A DNA stretch of 64,000 nt from Sulfitobacter albidus. Lineage in GTDB: Bacteria > Pseudomonadota > Alphaproteobacteria > Rhodobacterales > Rhodobacteraceae. The notes below the pieces were generated by a model that did no database searches, was not told where the DNA came from, and saw only the letters and a program-made list of their open reading frames with translations. Within the stretch, counting starts at the first letter, position 1; the number at the start of each line of letters is the position of its first letter. This document shows, piece by piece, positions 37,728-45,614 of this stretch. Location of the stretch: assembly GCF_018200035.1 (NCBI RefSeq), contig NZ_CP073581.1:1112501-1176500 (forward strand), given 5' to 3'. The position numbers and the translations under genes are program-made.

Positions 37728-38870
37728 TCAGCGGTTCTTGAGCATGTCACGGGCGACAATCACCCGCATGATCTCATTGGTACCCTCAAGGATCTGGTGC
37801 ACCCGCAGATCGCGCACCAGCTTCTCGATCCCGTAGTCGGCAAGGTAGCCATAGCCGCCGTGCAACTGCAAACACTGGTCGACAACACGCGATCCGGCCT
37901 CGGTCACGAATTTCTTCGCCATGGCGCAGAACTTCGTGGCATCCGGCGCGCCGGTATCGAGCTTCCACGCCGCCTGCCGCAGGAACGTCCGCGCCGCCTG
38001 TAGCTCGATTTCCATATCCGCAAGCCGCCACTGCAAGCCCTGGAACTGGTCGATCGACTGACCAAATGCCTTACGCTCCCCCATATAGTCCAGCGTCGCG
38101 CTCAGCGCGGTCTGTGCGGCCCCCAGCGAACAGGCCGCAATGTTGAGCCGCCCGCCATCCAGCCCCGCCATCGCGTATTTGAAACCCTGACCCTCTTCGC
38201 CCACCAGATTTGCCGCAGGCACCTTGCAGCCGTCGAACTGGACCTGCGCGGTCGGTTGGCTGCGCCAGCCCATCTTATCCTCGAGCCCGCCAAACGACAG
38301 CCCCTCGGCCCCGTCCTCGACGTACAGCGTCGACACGCCGCCCGCACCGTCGTCGCCGGTGCGCACCATACACACATAGGCATCCGAATAGCCGCCGCCC
38401 GAGATGAACGCCTTGGTCCCCGTCACCGTATAGCCGTCATTGGTGCGCTCCGCGCGGGTCTTCAGCGCTGCCGCATCCGATCCCGATCCCGGCTCGGTCA
38501 GACAATAACTCAGCACCGTCTTCATGCTCAGCACATCGCCCATGACCCGGTTCTTCATCTCGTCCGAGCCAAAGGTATCGATCATCTTGGCGCACATGTT
38601 GTGGATCGACAAAAACGCCGCAACCGACGGGCAGGCCATCGACAGCGCCTCGAACACCAGCGTCGCATCCAATCGCGACAGACCCGCCCCACCGCCGTCC
38701 TCAGAGACATACAGCCCGCCGAACCCCAGCTCGGCGATCCGCGGCCACAGCTCCTTGGGGATCGTGCCGTCCCGCTCCCACGTCTGCGCATGGGGCGCGA
38801 TGTGCTCCTGACCAAAGGCATGCGCCATGTCAAAAATCGCCGTCTGCTCTTCACTCAGTGCAAAATCCAT
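37728..38870 (-). CDS. Acyl-CoA dehydrogenase, isobutyryl-CoA type
   Basis: FAD acyl-CoA dehydrogenase of 380 residues, the usual length. Motifs: Y-C-L-T-E-P-G-S-G-S-D-A-A (about residues 125-137), D-K-M-G-W-R-S-Q-P-T (about residues 198-207), and the catalytic glutamate in L-E-G-T-N-E-I-M-R near the C-terminus. ACAD8-like features and the valine-pathway neighbours make isobutyryl-CoA the likely substrate, giving methacrylyl-CoA; 2-methylbutyryl-CoA remains possible. First gene of an operon with the hydrolase-dehydrogenase fusion. The hydratase acting between the two is not in the window. A GGAGGACCCCG ribosome site precedes the ATG. Confidence 0.9.
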   Translation of the reverse strand: MDFALSEEQTAIFDMAHAFGQEHIAPHAQTWERDGTIPKELWPRIAELGFGGLYVSEDGGGAGLSRLDATLVFEALSMACPSVAAFLSIHNMCAKMIDTFGSDEMKNRVMGDVLSMKTVLSYCLTEPGSGSDAAALKTRAERTNDGYTVTGTKAFISGGGYSDAYVCMVRTGDDGAGGVSTLYVEDGAEGLSFGGLEDKMGWRSQPTAQVQFDGCKVPAANLVGEEGQGFKYAMAGLDGGRLNIAACSLGAAQTALSATLDYMGERKAFGQSIDQFQGLQWRLADMEIELQAARTFLRQAAWKLDTGAPDATKFCAMAKKFVTEAGSRVVDQCLQLHGGYGYLADYGIEKLVRDLRVHQILEGTNEIMRVIVARDMLKNR

Positions 38871-38916
38871 CGGGGTCCTCCGCAGGTGTTATTGAACACA
38901 CGTTAAATTCCAATCC

Positions 38917-38933
38917 TTGCGCAAGTTTTGCAA
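38917..38933. promoter_or_regulatory. TTGCAA-type elements upstream of the acyl-CoA dehydrogenase gene
   Basis: On the minus strand two tandem half-sites, TTGCAAAACTTGCGCAA, lie about 50 bases before the start codon. Related TTTGCRAA elements precede mmsA (40571-40628). The form resembles the TTTGCAAA repeats known for short-chain fatty acyl regulators (ScfR family, PccR/RamB type). Resemblance only. Confidence 0.45.
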
Positions 38934-38968
38934 CCCCGTAAAGCCGTGGCAAGGGGACGCCACCGCCC

Positions 38969-38991
38969 CCTGCACCCTTTCAAAAATACCT
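38969..38991 (-). repeat. 23-base dispersed repeat, copy 2
   Basis: Minus-strand copy of the repeat AGGTATTT, two variable bases (TT here), then GAAAGGGTGCAGG. It lies between mmsA and the acyl-CoA dehydrogenase gene and, with the plus-strand copy at 40679, flanks mmsA in opposite orientation. Confidence 0.75.
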
Positions 38992-39035
38992 AAATGCCGC
39001 CGCCCGCCACGCACGACCGGTCGGGGTAGGGTGGC

Positions 39036-40535
39036 TTACTCCATCACGGGGATGGAGAATTCGCCGCCTTCCTTGATCCCGGACGGCCAGCGCGCCGTGA
39101 CGGTCTTGGTGCGCGTATAGAATTTGAACGCATCGGGGCCATGCTGGTTGAGATCGCCAAAGACGGATTTCTTCCAGCCGCCAAAGGTGTGATAGGCCAG
39201 CGGCACGGGGATCGGCACGTTGATGCCCACCATGCCGATGTTGATCCGGTTGGCAAAATCCCGTGCCGCATCGCCGTCGCGGGTAAAGATCGCGGTGCCG
39301 TTGCCGTATTCATGATCCATCGCCAGACCCAGCGCTTCCTCGTAGCTCTGCGCACGCACACAGGTCAGCACGGGGCCAAAGATCTCCTGCTGGTAGATGT
39401 CCATCTCCTTGGTCGCGCGGTCAAACAGGTGGGGGCCGACGAAAAAGCCGTCCTCATAGCCCTGCAATTTGAAATCGCGCCCGTCGACCACAAGCTCAGC
39501 CCCCTGGTCGATGCCGGTCTGCACCAGCCGTTCGATGTTGGCCTTGGCCGCCGCCGTAACGACGGGGCCGTAATCCACATCATTACCCGACGTATAGGGC
39601 CCGACCTTGAGCGCCTCGATGCGTGGCACCAGTTTTTCGATCAACCGGTCCGCGGTCTCATCGCCCACGGGCACGGCCACGGAAATCGCCATGCAACGCT
39701 CGCCCGCCGCACCGTAGCCGGCACCCACCAGCGCGTCCGCCGCCTGATCCATATCCGCGTCGGGCATGATGATCATGTGGTTCTTGGCGCCGCCGAAACA
39801 CTGCACGCGTTTGCCGTTCGCACAGCCAGTGGCGTAGATGTATTCCGCAATCGGGGTGGAGCCGACAAAGCCCACCGACTGGATCACCTCATCGTGCAGG
39901 ATCGCGTCGACCGCTTCCTTGTCGCCGTTGACCACCTGCATGATGCCCTTGGGCAGACCCGCTTCTTCCAGCAGTTCGGCCAGCATCAGCGGCACGGAGG
40001 GGTCACGCTCGCTGGGTTTCAGGATAAAGGCGTTGCCGCAGGCGATCGCCGGGGCGCACATCCACATCGGGATCATCGCCGGGAAGTTGAAAGGCGTGAT
40101 GCCGGCCGTGACGCCGAGCGCCTGACGCATCGAATACATGTCGATGCCCGGACCCGCGCTGTCGGTGTATTCCCCTTTCAGCAGCTGCGGCGCGCCGATG
40201 CAGTATTCGACGACCTCAAGCCCGCGCTGAACATCGCCCGCCGCATCGGGCAGGGTCTTGCCGTGCTCGCGGCTGAGCGCCTCGGCGAGCTTGTCCATGT
40301 CGCGGTTGAGAAGATCCACGAATTTCATCAACACCCGCGCGCGGCGCTGGGGATTGGTCGCGGCCCAGGCGGGTTGGGCGGCTTGGGCATGGGCGACGGC
40401 CTGTTGCAGCTCTTCCTTGCTGGCGAGCGGGCATTTGGCCTGAACTTCGCCGGTGGCGGGATTCATGACGTCGGCGAAGCGGCCTGATGTGCCTTTGACG
40501 TGGGCGCCGTTGATGTAGTGGGTGAGCTCTTGCAT
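39036..40535 (-). CDS. mmsA: CoA-acylating methylmalonate-semialdehyde dehydrogenase
   Basis: Oxidises methylmalonate semialdehyde to propionyl-CoA with NAD+ and CoA, the last step of valine breakdown; it can also act on malonate semialdehyde. 499 residues, aldehyde dehydrogenase fold. The catalytic cysteine is in A-G-E-R-C-M-A-I-S (about residue 285); F-V-G-S-T-P-I-A (about residues 229-236) is the NAD-site loop. The ATG at 40535 (MQELTHYINGAHVKG) has an AAGGAG site eight bases upstream; the open frame extends 14 codons further. Divergent from a LysR gene; separated from the acyl-CoA dehydrogenase gene by 165 bases. Confidence 0.96.
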   Translation of the reverse strand: MQELTHYINGAHVKGTSGRFADVMNPATGEVQAKCPLASKEELQQAVAHAQAAQPAWAATNPQRRARVLMKFVDLLNRDMDKLAEALSREHGKTLPDAAGDVQRGLEVVEYCIGAPQLLKGEYTDSAGPGIDMYSMRQALGVTAGITPFNFPAMIPMWMCAPAIACGNAFILKPSERDPSVPLMLAELLEEAGLPKGIMQVVNGDKEAVDAILHDEVIQSVGFVGSTPIAEYIYATGCANGKRVQCFGGAKNHMIIMPDADMDQAADALVGAGYGAAGERCMAISVAVPVGDETADRLIEKLVPRIEALKVGPYTSGNDVDYGPVVTAAAKANIERLVQTGIDQGAELVVDGRDFKLQGYEDGFFVGPHLFDRATKEMDIYQQEIFGPVLTCVRAQSYEEALGLAMDHEYGNGTAIFTRDGDAARDFANRINIGMVGINVPIPVPLAYHTFGGWKKSVFGDLNQHGPDAFKFYTRTKTVTARWPSGIKEGGEFSIPVME

Positions 40536-40570
40536 TGCGGTCTCCTTGTTGAGAGTTGCGTCACTGTAGT

Positions 40571-40628
40571 CTTGCAAAAACGCGGGTAAAAGGGGGAGAT
40601 AGGCAAAACAATTTTGCGAATTTGCAAG
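40571..40628. promoter_or_regulatory. Repeated TTGCAA elements between mmsA and the LysR gene
   Basis: CTTGCAAAAA at 40571-40580 and the tandem TTTTGCGAATTTGCAAG at 40612-40628, within the 200-base divergent promoter region. Similar half-sites precede the acyl-CoA dehydrogenase gene (38917-38933). Likely operators of the valine genes, for the LysR protein or an ScfR-type regulator. Confidence 0.5.
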
Positions 40629-40678
40629 ACGCCAGGGATGAACGCGCGTGTCTGTCTTAATAGCGAAGGGCGTAAAAT

Positions 40679-40701
40679 AGGTATTTGGAAAAGGGTGCAG
40701 G
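40679..40701 (+). repeat. 23-base dispersed repeat, copy 3
   Basis: Copy of AGGTATTT, two variable bases (GG), then AAAAGGGTGCAGG, 34 bases before the LysR start codon. Identical to copy 1 over the full 23 bases. Confidence 0.75.
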
Positions 40702-40735
40702 GGGCGGGTGTGCCCTGCGTCCTACGGGGAGGCGG

Positions 40736-41632
40736 ATGCAGAACTGGGATGATCTTCGGCTTTTTCTGGCGGTGGCGCGCGAAGAAAGCCTGTCAGGTGC
40801 AGGAAAGGTGTTGCGGCTGGACCCCGCGACACTGGGTCGGCGCATGGCGCGGCTGGAGGCGGATCTGGGCAAGGCGCTTTTTGTGAAATCGCCGCAGGGC
40901 TACGCCTTGACCGCCGAGGGGACAGATATGCTGGAGCGGGCGGCGGCGGCGGAGCGCGCGATGCTGGCCGTACGCCGCCCGGCGTCGGGGACGGCGGAAG
41001 GGTTGAGTGGCCAGATCAGGATCGGGGCGCCCGATGGATGTGCGAATTTTGTGCTGCCACAGGTCTGCGCCGCGCTGGCGCGGGAGAATCCAGCGCTCGA
41101 CATTCAGATCGTGGCCCTGCCGCGGGTGTTCAACCTGTCGCGGCGCGAGGCGGATATGGCGATCGGGGTCAGCGCGCCCACGGCGGGGCGGTTGGTGGTG
41201 CGCCAGATCACCGATTATACACTGCACCTGGCGGCGAGTGAGCGGTATCTTGCGCAGGCGGGCGGCATCGCCTCCGTCGCGGATCTGCGCGATCATCCGA
41301 TGGTGGGCTATATTCCCGACATGATCTTTGACCGGGAGTTGGATTACCTGGCCGATCTGGGGGCGGGACGGGTGCGGCTGGCGTCGAATTCGGTGGCGGT
41401 GCAGATGAACATGATCCGGCAGGGCGGCGGCGTGGGGGTCGTGCATGACTTTTGCCTGCCCTTCGCACCCGGGGTGCGGCGGATCCTGCGCGACACCGTC
41501 AGCCTGCGCCGCGCGTTCTACCTCATACGGCACGCCGACGACGCGCGCACGCCGCGGCTCAGCCGGTTTGCCGATGCGCTGGTGGCCGGCTTGCGCGCAG
41601 AGGTGGCGCGGCTTCAGGTGCTGGACGCTTGA
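40736..41632 (+). CDS. LysR family transcriptional regulator
   Basis: A 298-residue LysR-type regulator. Winged helix-turn-helix at residues 5-65 (L-R-L-F-L-A-V-A-R-E-E-S-L-S-G-A-G-K), then a periplasmic-binding-protein-like effector domain (about 90-290). I start at the ATG at 40736, which follows GGGGAGG and gives MQNWDDLRLFLAVARE; an upstream in-frame ATG lies inside the dispersed repeat and is not likely used. Divergent orientation to mmsA suggests it controls mmsA or valine genes. The inducer is unknown. Confidence 0.9.
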   Translation: MQNWDDLRLFLAVAREESLSGAGKVLRLDPATLGRRMARLEADLGKALFVKSPQGYALTAEGTDMLERAAAAERAMLAVRRPASGTAEGLSGQIRIGAPDGCANFVLPQVCAALARENPALDIQIVALPRVFNLSRREADMAIGVSAPTAGRLVVRQITDYTLHLAASERYLAQAGGIASVADLRDHPMVGYIPDMIFDRELDYLADLGAGRVRLASNSVAVQMNMIRQGGGVGVVHDFCLPFAPGVRRILRDTVSLRRAFYLIRHADDARTPRLSRFADALVAGLRAEVARLQVLDA

Positions 41633-41693
41633 CACAAGCGCCCTTTGCAGCGGAGCATGGGGGGATACCATTTTGATCCTGGGAGGATATTGA

Positions 41694-42131
41694 ATGCTGG
41701 TATCTCAAATCCTGAGCGGCAAGACGAGCGATACGCTGGTGACCGCGCTGCCGTCGATCACATTGTCGGAGGCCGCAGCGCGCCTTGGCGAGGCGGGGAT
41801 CGGCACGCTGCTGATCTCGCGCGATGGGGCCACCGCCGACGGCATCCTGTCGGAGCGCGACATCGTGCGCCAGATCGGCAAGCGCGGCGCGGCCTGTCTG
41901 AGCGAGCCTGTCGAGACCGTGATGACGCGCAAACTGGTCACCTGCACGCGCGAGATGCGCGCCGATCAGGTGCTGCAAAAGATGACCGACGGACGGTTCC
42001 GTCACATGCCCGTCCTGGATGACGCGGGCACGCTGGTGGGGCTGATCAGCCTTGGCGACGTGGTCAAGGCCCGGCTGATGGAGCTTGCGATGGAGAATGA
42101 CGCGCTTGAGGGGATGATCCGCGGGCATTAA
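41694..42131 (+). CDS. CBS-domain pair protein
   Basis: A 145-residue protein made only of two CBS motifs (about residues 8-62 and 74-130), e.g. I-G-T-L-L-I-S-R-D-G and G-I-L-S-E-R-D-I-V-R, then F-R-H-M-P-V-L-D-D-A-G-T-L-V-G-L-I-S. Such stand-alone pairs bind adenine nucleotides and act as energy sensors for partner enzymes. No partner is indicated by position; a start with GGGAGG six bases upstream is clear. Next gene is coaD. Confidence 0.9.
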   Translation: MLVSQILSGKTSDTLVTALPSITLSEAAARLGEAGIGTLLISRDGATADGILSERDIVRQIGKRGAACLSEPVETVMTRKLVTCTREMRADQVLQKMTDGRFRHMPVLDDAGTLVGLISLGDVVKARLMELAMENDALEGMIRGH

Positions 42132-42206
42132 GCGCGCTCTTGCATCTTTTGGGGCTGCGTGATTGCCTGGGCTCCGTTGTCACGACCTCAGCGAAGGAAT
42201 GAGCGT

Positions 42207-42707
42207 ATGCGCGTCGGTCTGTATCCCGGAACCTTTGACCCGATCACACTGGGACATCTCGACATCATCCGCCGCGCCGCCACATTGGTCGACAAGCTGG
42301 TGATCGGTGTTGCGATCAATCGCGACAAGGGGCCGCTTTTCTCGCTCGAAGAGCGGGTGGCGCTGGTCGAGGCGGAATGTTCCGAATTGGCCGCGCAGAC
42401 AGGGATCGAGATCACCGTGCACCCGTTCGAGAACCTTTTGATCGATTGTGCCCGCGATGTCGGTGCGCAGATGATTGTGCGCGGGCTGCGCGCAGTGGCC
42501 GATTTTGAGTATGAATATCAAATGGTTGGCATGAACCGGCAGCTCGATGACGCGATCGAGACGGTGTTCCTGATGGCCGAGGCACAGCACCAGGCGATCG
42601 CGTCAAAGCTGGTCAAGGAGATTGCGCGCCTGGGCGGCGACGTGAGCAATTTCGTAACCCCCCGCATCAATGCGGAGTTGCGCGCCCGATTTGACGAAAA
42701 GGCCTAG
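42207..42707 (+). CDS. coaD: Pantetheine-phosphate adenylyltransferase
   Basis: Transfers AMP from ATP to 4'-phosphopantetheine, the fourth step of CoA synthesis. 166 residues; nucleotidyltransferase motif Y-P-G-T-F-D-P-I-T-L-G-H at residues 6-17, with R-G-L-R-A-V-A-D-F-E-Y-E-Y-Q-M near residue 90. The ATG at 42207 gives MRVGLYPGTFDP, directly matching the family; the frame is open 16 codons upstream. Its TAG stop overlaps the CTA stop of a minus-strand small ORF (palindromic CTAG). Confidence 0.97.
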   Translation: MRVGLYPGTFDPITLGHLDIIRRAATLVDKLVIGVAINRDKGPLFSLEERVALVEAECSELAAQTGIEITVHPFENLLIDCARDVGAQMIVRGLRAVADFEYEYQMVGMNRQLDDAIETVFLMAEAQHQAIASKLVKEIARLGGDVSNFVTPRINAELRARFDEKA

Positions 42708-42847
42708 CGCCAGAAGGCCAGCCATTCGATCAGGTCGGCCAGTTTTTTTGCCAGGAAAACACCGTGTTCGGTGCCGTAGTAGACATAGTCGACAACGATG
42801 GCGCCCACGATCAGCAGACCCAGCACAAGGGCGATACGGTTGGTCAT
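42704..42847 (-). CDS. 47-residue membrane protein between coaD and gap
   Basis: A short ORF, MTNRIALVLGLLIVGAIVV to ...LIEWLAFWR, 47 residues. Residues 4-22 are a single hydrophobic membrane segment; the rest has Y-V-Y-Y-G-T-E-H-G and a final amphipathic helix rich in Trp. AAAAGGACTGCCC before the ATG supplies a plausible ribosome site. I recall similar tiny proteins next to gap in other Rhodobacteraceae, which I cannot verify. It starts 57 bases after gap and may be co-transcribed with it. Function unknown. Confidence 0.7.
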   Translation of the reverse strand: MTNRIALVLGLLIVGAIVVDYVYYGTEHGVFLAKKLADLIEWLAFWR

Positions 42848-42904
42848 GGGCAGTCCTTTTGCGGCGTGGCGCCGTGATAGGACAGCACCGCGCGCGGCGC
42901 AAGC

Positions 42905-43906
42905 TTAGCCAAGCTCTCCCATCGCCACCGCGACATCCGCCATGCGCACCGAGAACGCCCATTCATTGTCGTACCACGCGAGCACCCGCACGGTCCGGTC
43001 GGCCACGACGATGGTCTGATCGGGGGCAAAGATGCTGCTGAACTCCGTGCCGTTGAAATCGATCGAGACTTTGGGCGCGGGGTCATAGGCCATCACCCGG
43101 CGCATATGCCCTTCGGCGGCGGATTTGGCCGCGGCATTGATTTCCTCGACCGTGACGTCACGCCCGGCGGTGAATGTCAGATCCACGGCAGAGACGTTGG
43201 GCGTGGGCACGCGCATCGCGGTCCCATCGAGCTTTCCCTTGAGCGCGGGGAGCACTTCGCCCAACGCCTTGGCCGCGCCGGTGGAGGTCGGGATGATCGC
43301 CATGGCGGCGGCGCGCGCGCGGTACAGATCCTTGTGACGGCGGTCGAGCGTCGGCTGGTCGCCTGTGTAGCTGTGGATCGTGGTCATCAGGCCGCTTTCG
43401 ATGCCGACGGATTCGTGCATGACCTTGGCGAGCGGGGCGAGGCAGTTCGTGGTGCACGACCCGTTCGAGATCATCGTATCGGTTTTTTGCAGCTCATCGT
43501 CGTTGACGCCGAAAACGATGGTGCGGTCGACGTTCTTGCCCGGTGCCGAGAGCAGCACCTTTTTCGCGCCCTGGGTGATATGTGCGCGGGCCTTGTTGCC
43601 GTCGTTGAATTTGCCCGTGCACTCCAGCACCACATCGCAGCCCGACCAGTCCAGCTCATCGAGGTTGTAGGTCGACATCACCTCGATATCGTTCTGGCCG
43701 AGGTTGATGTAATTGTCGTCGACCGTGATCTCGCCGGGGAAGCGTCCGTGCACCGAATCGTAGCGCAGCAGGTGGGCCGCCGTCTCGATCGGGCCTGTGG
43801 CGTTCAGCTTGACCACTTCGATGTCCTCGCGCCCCGACGCGGCGATGTGCGACAGCACGCAACGGCCGATACGGCCGAAACCGTTGATACCGACTTTGAT
43901 GGTCAT
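42905..43906 (-). CDS. gap: Glyceraldehyde-3-phosphate dehydrogenase, type I
   Basis: Interconverts glyceraldehyde 3-phosphate and 1,3-bisphosphoglycerate with NAD(P). 333 residues; Rossmann G-I-N-G-F-G-R-I-G-R (residues 6-15), catalytic cysteine in S-N-G-S-C-T-T-N-C-L-A-P (about residues 147-158), and W-Y-D-N-E-W near the C-terminus. A GGAGCG ribosome site precedes the ATG. The 196-base divergent region shared with the DUF808 gene carries two GTTAGCG motifs. The organism may hold further gap genes elsewhere, so whether this one serves glycolysis or gluconeogenesis is open. Confidence 0.97.
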   Translation of the reverse strand: MTIKVGINGFGRIGRCVLSHIAASGREDIEVVKLNATGPIETAAHLLRYDSVHGRFPGEITVDDNYINLGQNDIEVMSTYNLDELDWSGCDVVLECTGKFNDGNKARAHITQGAKKVLLSAPGKNVDRTIVFGVNDDELQKTDTMISNGSCTTNCLAPLAKVMHESVGIESGLMTTIHSYTGDQPTLDRRHKDLYRARAAAMAIIPTSTGAAKALGEVLPALKGKLDGTAMRVPTPNVSAVDLTFTAGRDVTVEEINAAAKSAAEGHMRRVMAYDPAPKVSIDFNGTEFSSIFAPDQTIVVADRTVRVLAWYDNEWAFSVRMADVAVAMGELG

Positions 43907-43993
43907 GGGAACGCTCCTGAGCTTGGGTCTTTGCGCCTGCTATAGACCCGCGCGGGCCGGCGCCGCCAGTGCCAAAGGGGCGCGCGATTGTGC

Positions 43994-44026
43994 TGTTAGC
44001 GTTAAATTTTGTGGTTAGCGCAATCA
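43994..44026. promoter_or_regulatory. Direct repeats of GTTAGCG in the gap / DUF808 divergent region
   Basis: GTTAGCG occurs at 43995-44001 and 44014-44020, 19 bases apart, i.e. on nearly the same face of the helix. The extended sites TGTTAGCGTTAAA and GGTTAGCGCAATC look like imperfect LacI-type palindromes. From memory, the CceR regulator of central carbon metabolism in Rhodobacter binds a GTTAGCG-type palindrome, which would suit gap; I cannot confirm the match. Confidence 0.45.
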
Positions 44027-44102
44027 AATCCGGTGTCGAGGGCTGTTGGCGCGGGACGATACCGCGCTAGGTTGCACGCAGCATGATGAAGGAGCCCGCG
44101 TG

Positions 44103-45074
44103 ATGAGTGGATTGATTGCCCTGTTCGATGATGTCGCCGCGATTGCAAAGGTGGCGGCGTCTTCGGTCGATGACGTGATCGGGCAGGCGACCAAGGCATC
44201 GGCCAAGGCGGCGGGCGCGGTGATCGACGATGCGGCGGTGACGCCGAAATACGTGCAGGGCTTTGACGCCGATCGCGAACTGCCGATCATCTGGCGCATC
44301 ACCAAGGGCAGTCTGCGCAACAAGTTGCTGATCCTTCTACCGGTGGGGCTCGCGCTGTCGGCCTTTGCGCCCTGGCTCATCGCGCCGCTGTTGATGCTGG
44401 GTGGGGCGTATCTGTGTTTCGAGGGGGCCGAAAAGGTCGCGCATGTCATGGGGTGGAGCCACGGGCACGAGGATCACCCCGGCAAGGAGGAGGTGATCGA
44501 GGATCCCGCCAAGCTCGAAGAGCAGAAGGCGCAGGGGGCGATCAAGACCGATTTCATCCTGTCTGCTGAAATCATGACGATCTCGCTCGCCGCAATTCCC
44601 GAAAGCGGTTTCTGGATGGAGGCGGCGACGCTGGCCACGGTGGCAATCCTGATTACGGTAGCGGTCTACGGATCGGTCGCGCTGATCGTCAAGATGGACG
44701 ATGTGGGGCTGGCTATGGCGACCAAAGGTCGGTTGTCGCTTACCCGGGCTGTGGGGCGCGGCCTGGTCAAGGGGATGCCGGGCTTTCTCAAACTGCTGAC
44801 CATTGTGGGCACGGCGGCGATGCTGTGGGTCGGTGGCTCGATCATCGTGCACGGGCTGGCCGAGATGGGCGTACACGGGCCAGAGGATTTCATCTACGGT
44901 GTCGCCAAGACGCTGAGCGCCCCGTTTACAACCGGCGCGGGGCTGATCGACTGGCTGACCAAAGCGGTGATTGACGGGATTCTGGGGCTTGCACTGGGGC
45001 TCGCGCTCATCCCCGTGGGCGAGCGGCTGATCACACCGATCTGGCGTAAGGTGACGGGCGCGGTGCCAGTCTGA
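44103..45074 (+). CDS. DUF808 family membrane protein (YedI-like)
   Basis: A 323-residue inner-membrane protein of the DUF808/YedI family. Starts MSGLIALFDDVAAIAKVAA, the family's N-terminal block, then D-D-V-I-G-Q-A and a soluble segment to about residue 75; about six membrane helices follow, including L-I-A-P-L-L-M-L-G-G-A-Y-L-C-F-E-G. H-G-H-E-D-H-P-G-K-E-E (about residues 119-129) is a charged, His-rich loop. A GTG three bases upstream is an alternative start; GAAGGAG is the ribosome site. Role unknown. Divergent from gap. Confidence 0.9.
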   Translation: MSGLIALFDDVAAIAKVAASSVDDVIGQATKASAKAAGAVIDDAAVTPKYVQGFDADRELPIIWRITKGSLRNKLLILLPVGLALSAFAPWLIAPLLMLGGAYLCFEGAEKVAHVMGWSHGHEDHPGKEEVIEDPAKLEEQKAQGAIKTDFILSAEIMTISLAAIPESGFWMEAATLATVAILITVAVYGSVALIVKMDDVGLAMATKGRLSLTRAVGRGLVKGMPGFLKLLTIVGTAAMLWVGGSIIVHGLAEMGVHGPEDFIYGVAKTLSAPFTTGAGLIDWLTKAVIDGILGLALGLALIPVGERLITPIWRKVTGAVPV

Positions 45075-45124
45075 GGGCGGTACGGGAAAAGGCTATGGGC
45101 GAGGGGCGTTCAGGGCGGCGGGCG

Positions 45125-45301
45125 TCAGCGCGTCAGGCGCGCCCCGATGGCTGAGGCGATCATTGCGAAGGCAAGTGTCGCCATGCCAAGATGGCCAAAG
45201 ATCACGTAATTCCACAGGATCGACCAAATCCCGGCACCGGAGAAGAGCGCGATAATCGCGGCGACACCGCCGGTCATCATTGCTGTCATAAGATAGGCCA
45301 T
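45125..45301 (-). CDS. Small two-helix membrane protein
   Basis: A 58-residue protein, starting MAYLMTAMMTGGVAAII, with two hydrophobic segments (about residues 3-20 and 25-50) and a basic C-terminus. The ATG at 45301 has GGAGGGG five bases upstream; starts 4 and 14 codons further upstream are possible. A CtrA-like box (TTAA-N7-TTAAC on this strand) lies about 50 bases before it. I do not recognise the family. The gene stands alone between DUF808 and tkt. Confidence 0.55.
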   Translation of the reverse strand: MAYLMTAMMTGGVAAIIALFSGAGIWSILWNYVIFGHLGMATLAFAMIASAIGARLTR

Positions 45302-45351
45302 CGTCCCCTCCATACCCGTTTTGGGTGTTGAATTATCCTGCATCCTAATCG

Positions 45352-45366
45352 TTAACCTAGCATTAA
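45352..45366 (-). promoter_or_regulatory. CtrA-like binding site upstream of the small membrane protein gene
   Basis: On the minus strand TTAA-TGCTAGG-TTAAC, matching the CtrA consensus TTAA-N7-TTAAC. It lies 51-65 bases before the proposed start at 45301, a suitable place for activation. CtrA is the response regulator that controls GTA and motility genes in Rhodobacterales. Confidence 0.5.
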
Positions 45367-45564
45367 GATCGATCAAGACAATCATAGGTTAGCCGGGGGA
45401 TATGGCTGAAGATCGCCGTAAATATGGCAACACTGGCACGAATTAGCCGAAGCGCGGGCAACAATCCGGTGTTTTTCCGGGGTTTGCGGCGGGTCCGTAC
45501 CCGAATGCGCCGGACCACCCGTGCAGGGGGGCTGGGGGGAACCGCGCCGTTGTCGGCAGACAAA

Positions 45565-45593
45565 CAAAAAGGGCGCCGCAACGGGCGCCCTTT
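45565..45593 (-). terminator. Terminator after tkt
   Basis: Arms AAAGGGCGCC (45568-45577) and GGCGCCCTTT (45584-45593), ten pairs. Read on the minus strand it ends in five T residues, 22 bases past the tkt stop. Confidence 0.85.
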
Positions 45594-45614
45594 GTTCCTG
45601 TCCTGCGCGCGCCG

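Larger units (their letters stand above)
45302..45614. other. 313-base intergenic stretch between small membrane protein and tkt
   Basis: Holds the CtrA-like site (45352-45366) near one end and the tkt terminator (45565-45593) at the other. The middle 200 bases are less GC-rich at 45350-45430 and show no ORF with a believable start or family. No RNA gene is recognised. Confidence 0.5.

Noticed and set aside
43994..44026. A CtrA site (TTAA-N7-TTAA) in the gap region
   Set aside because: Only one TTAA is present; the second half reads TTAG with the wrong spacing.
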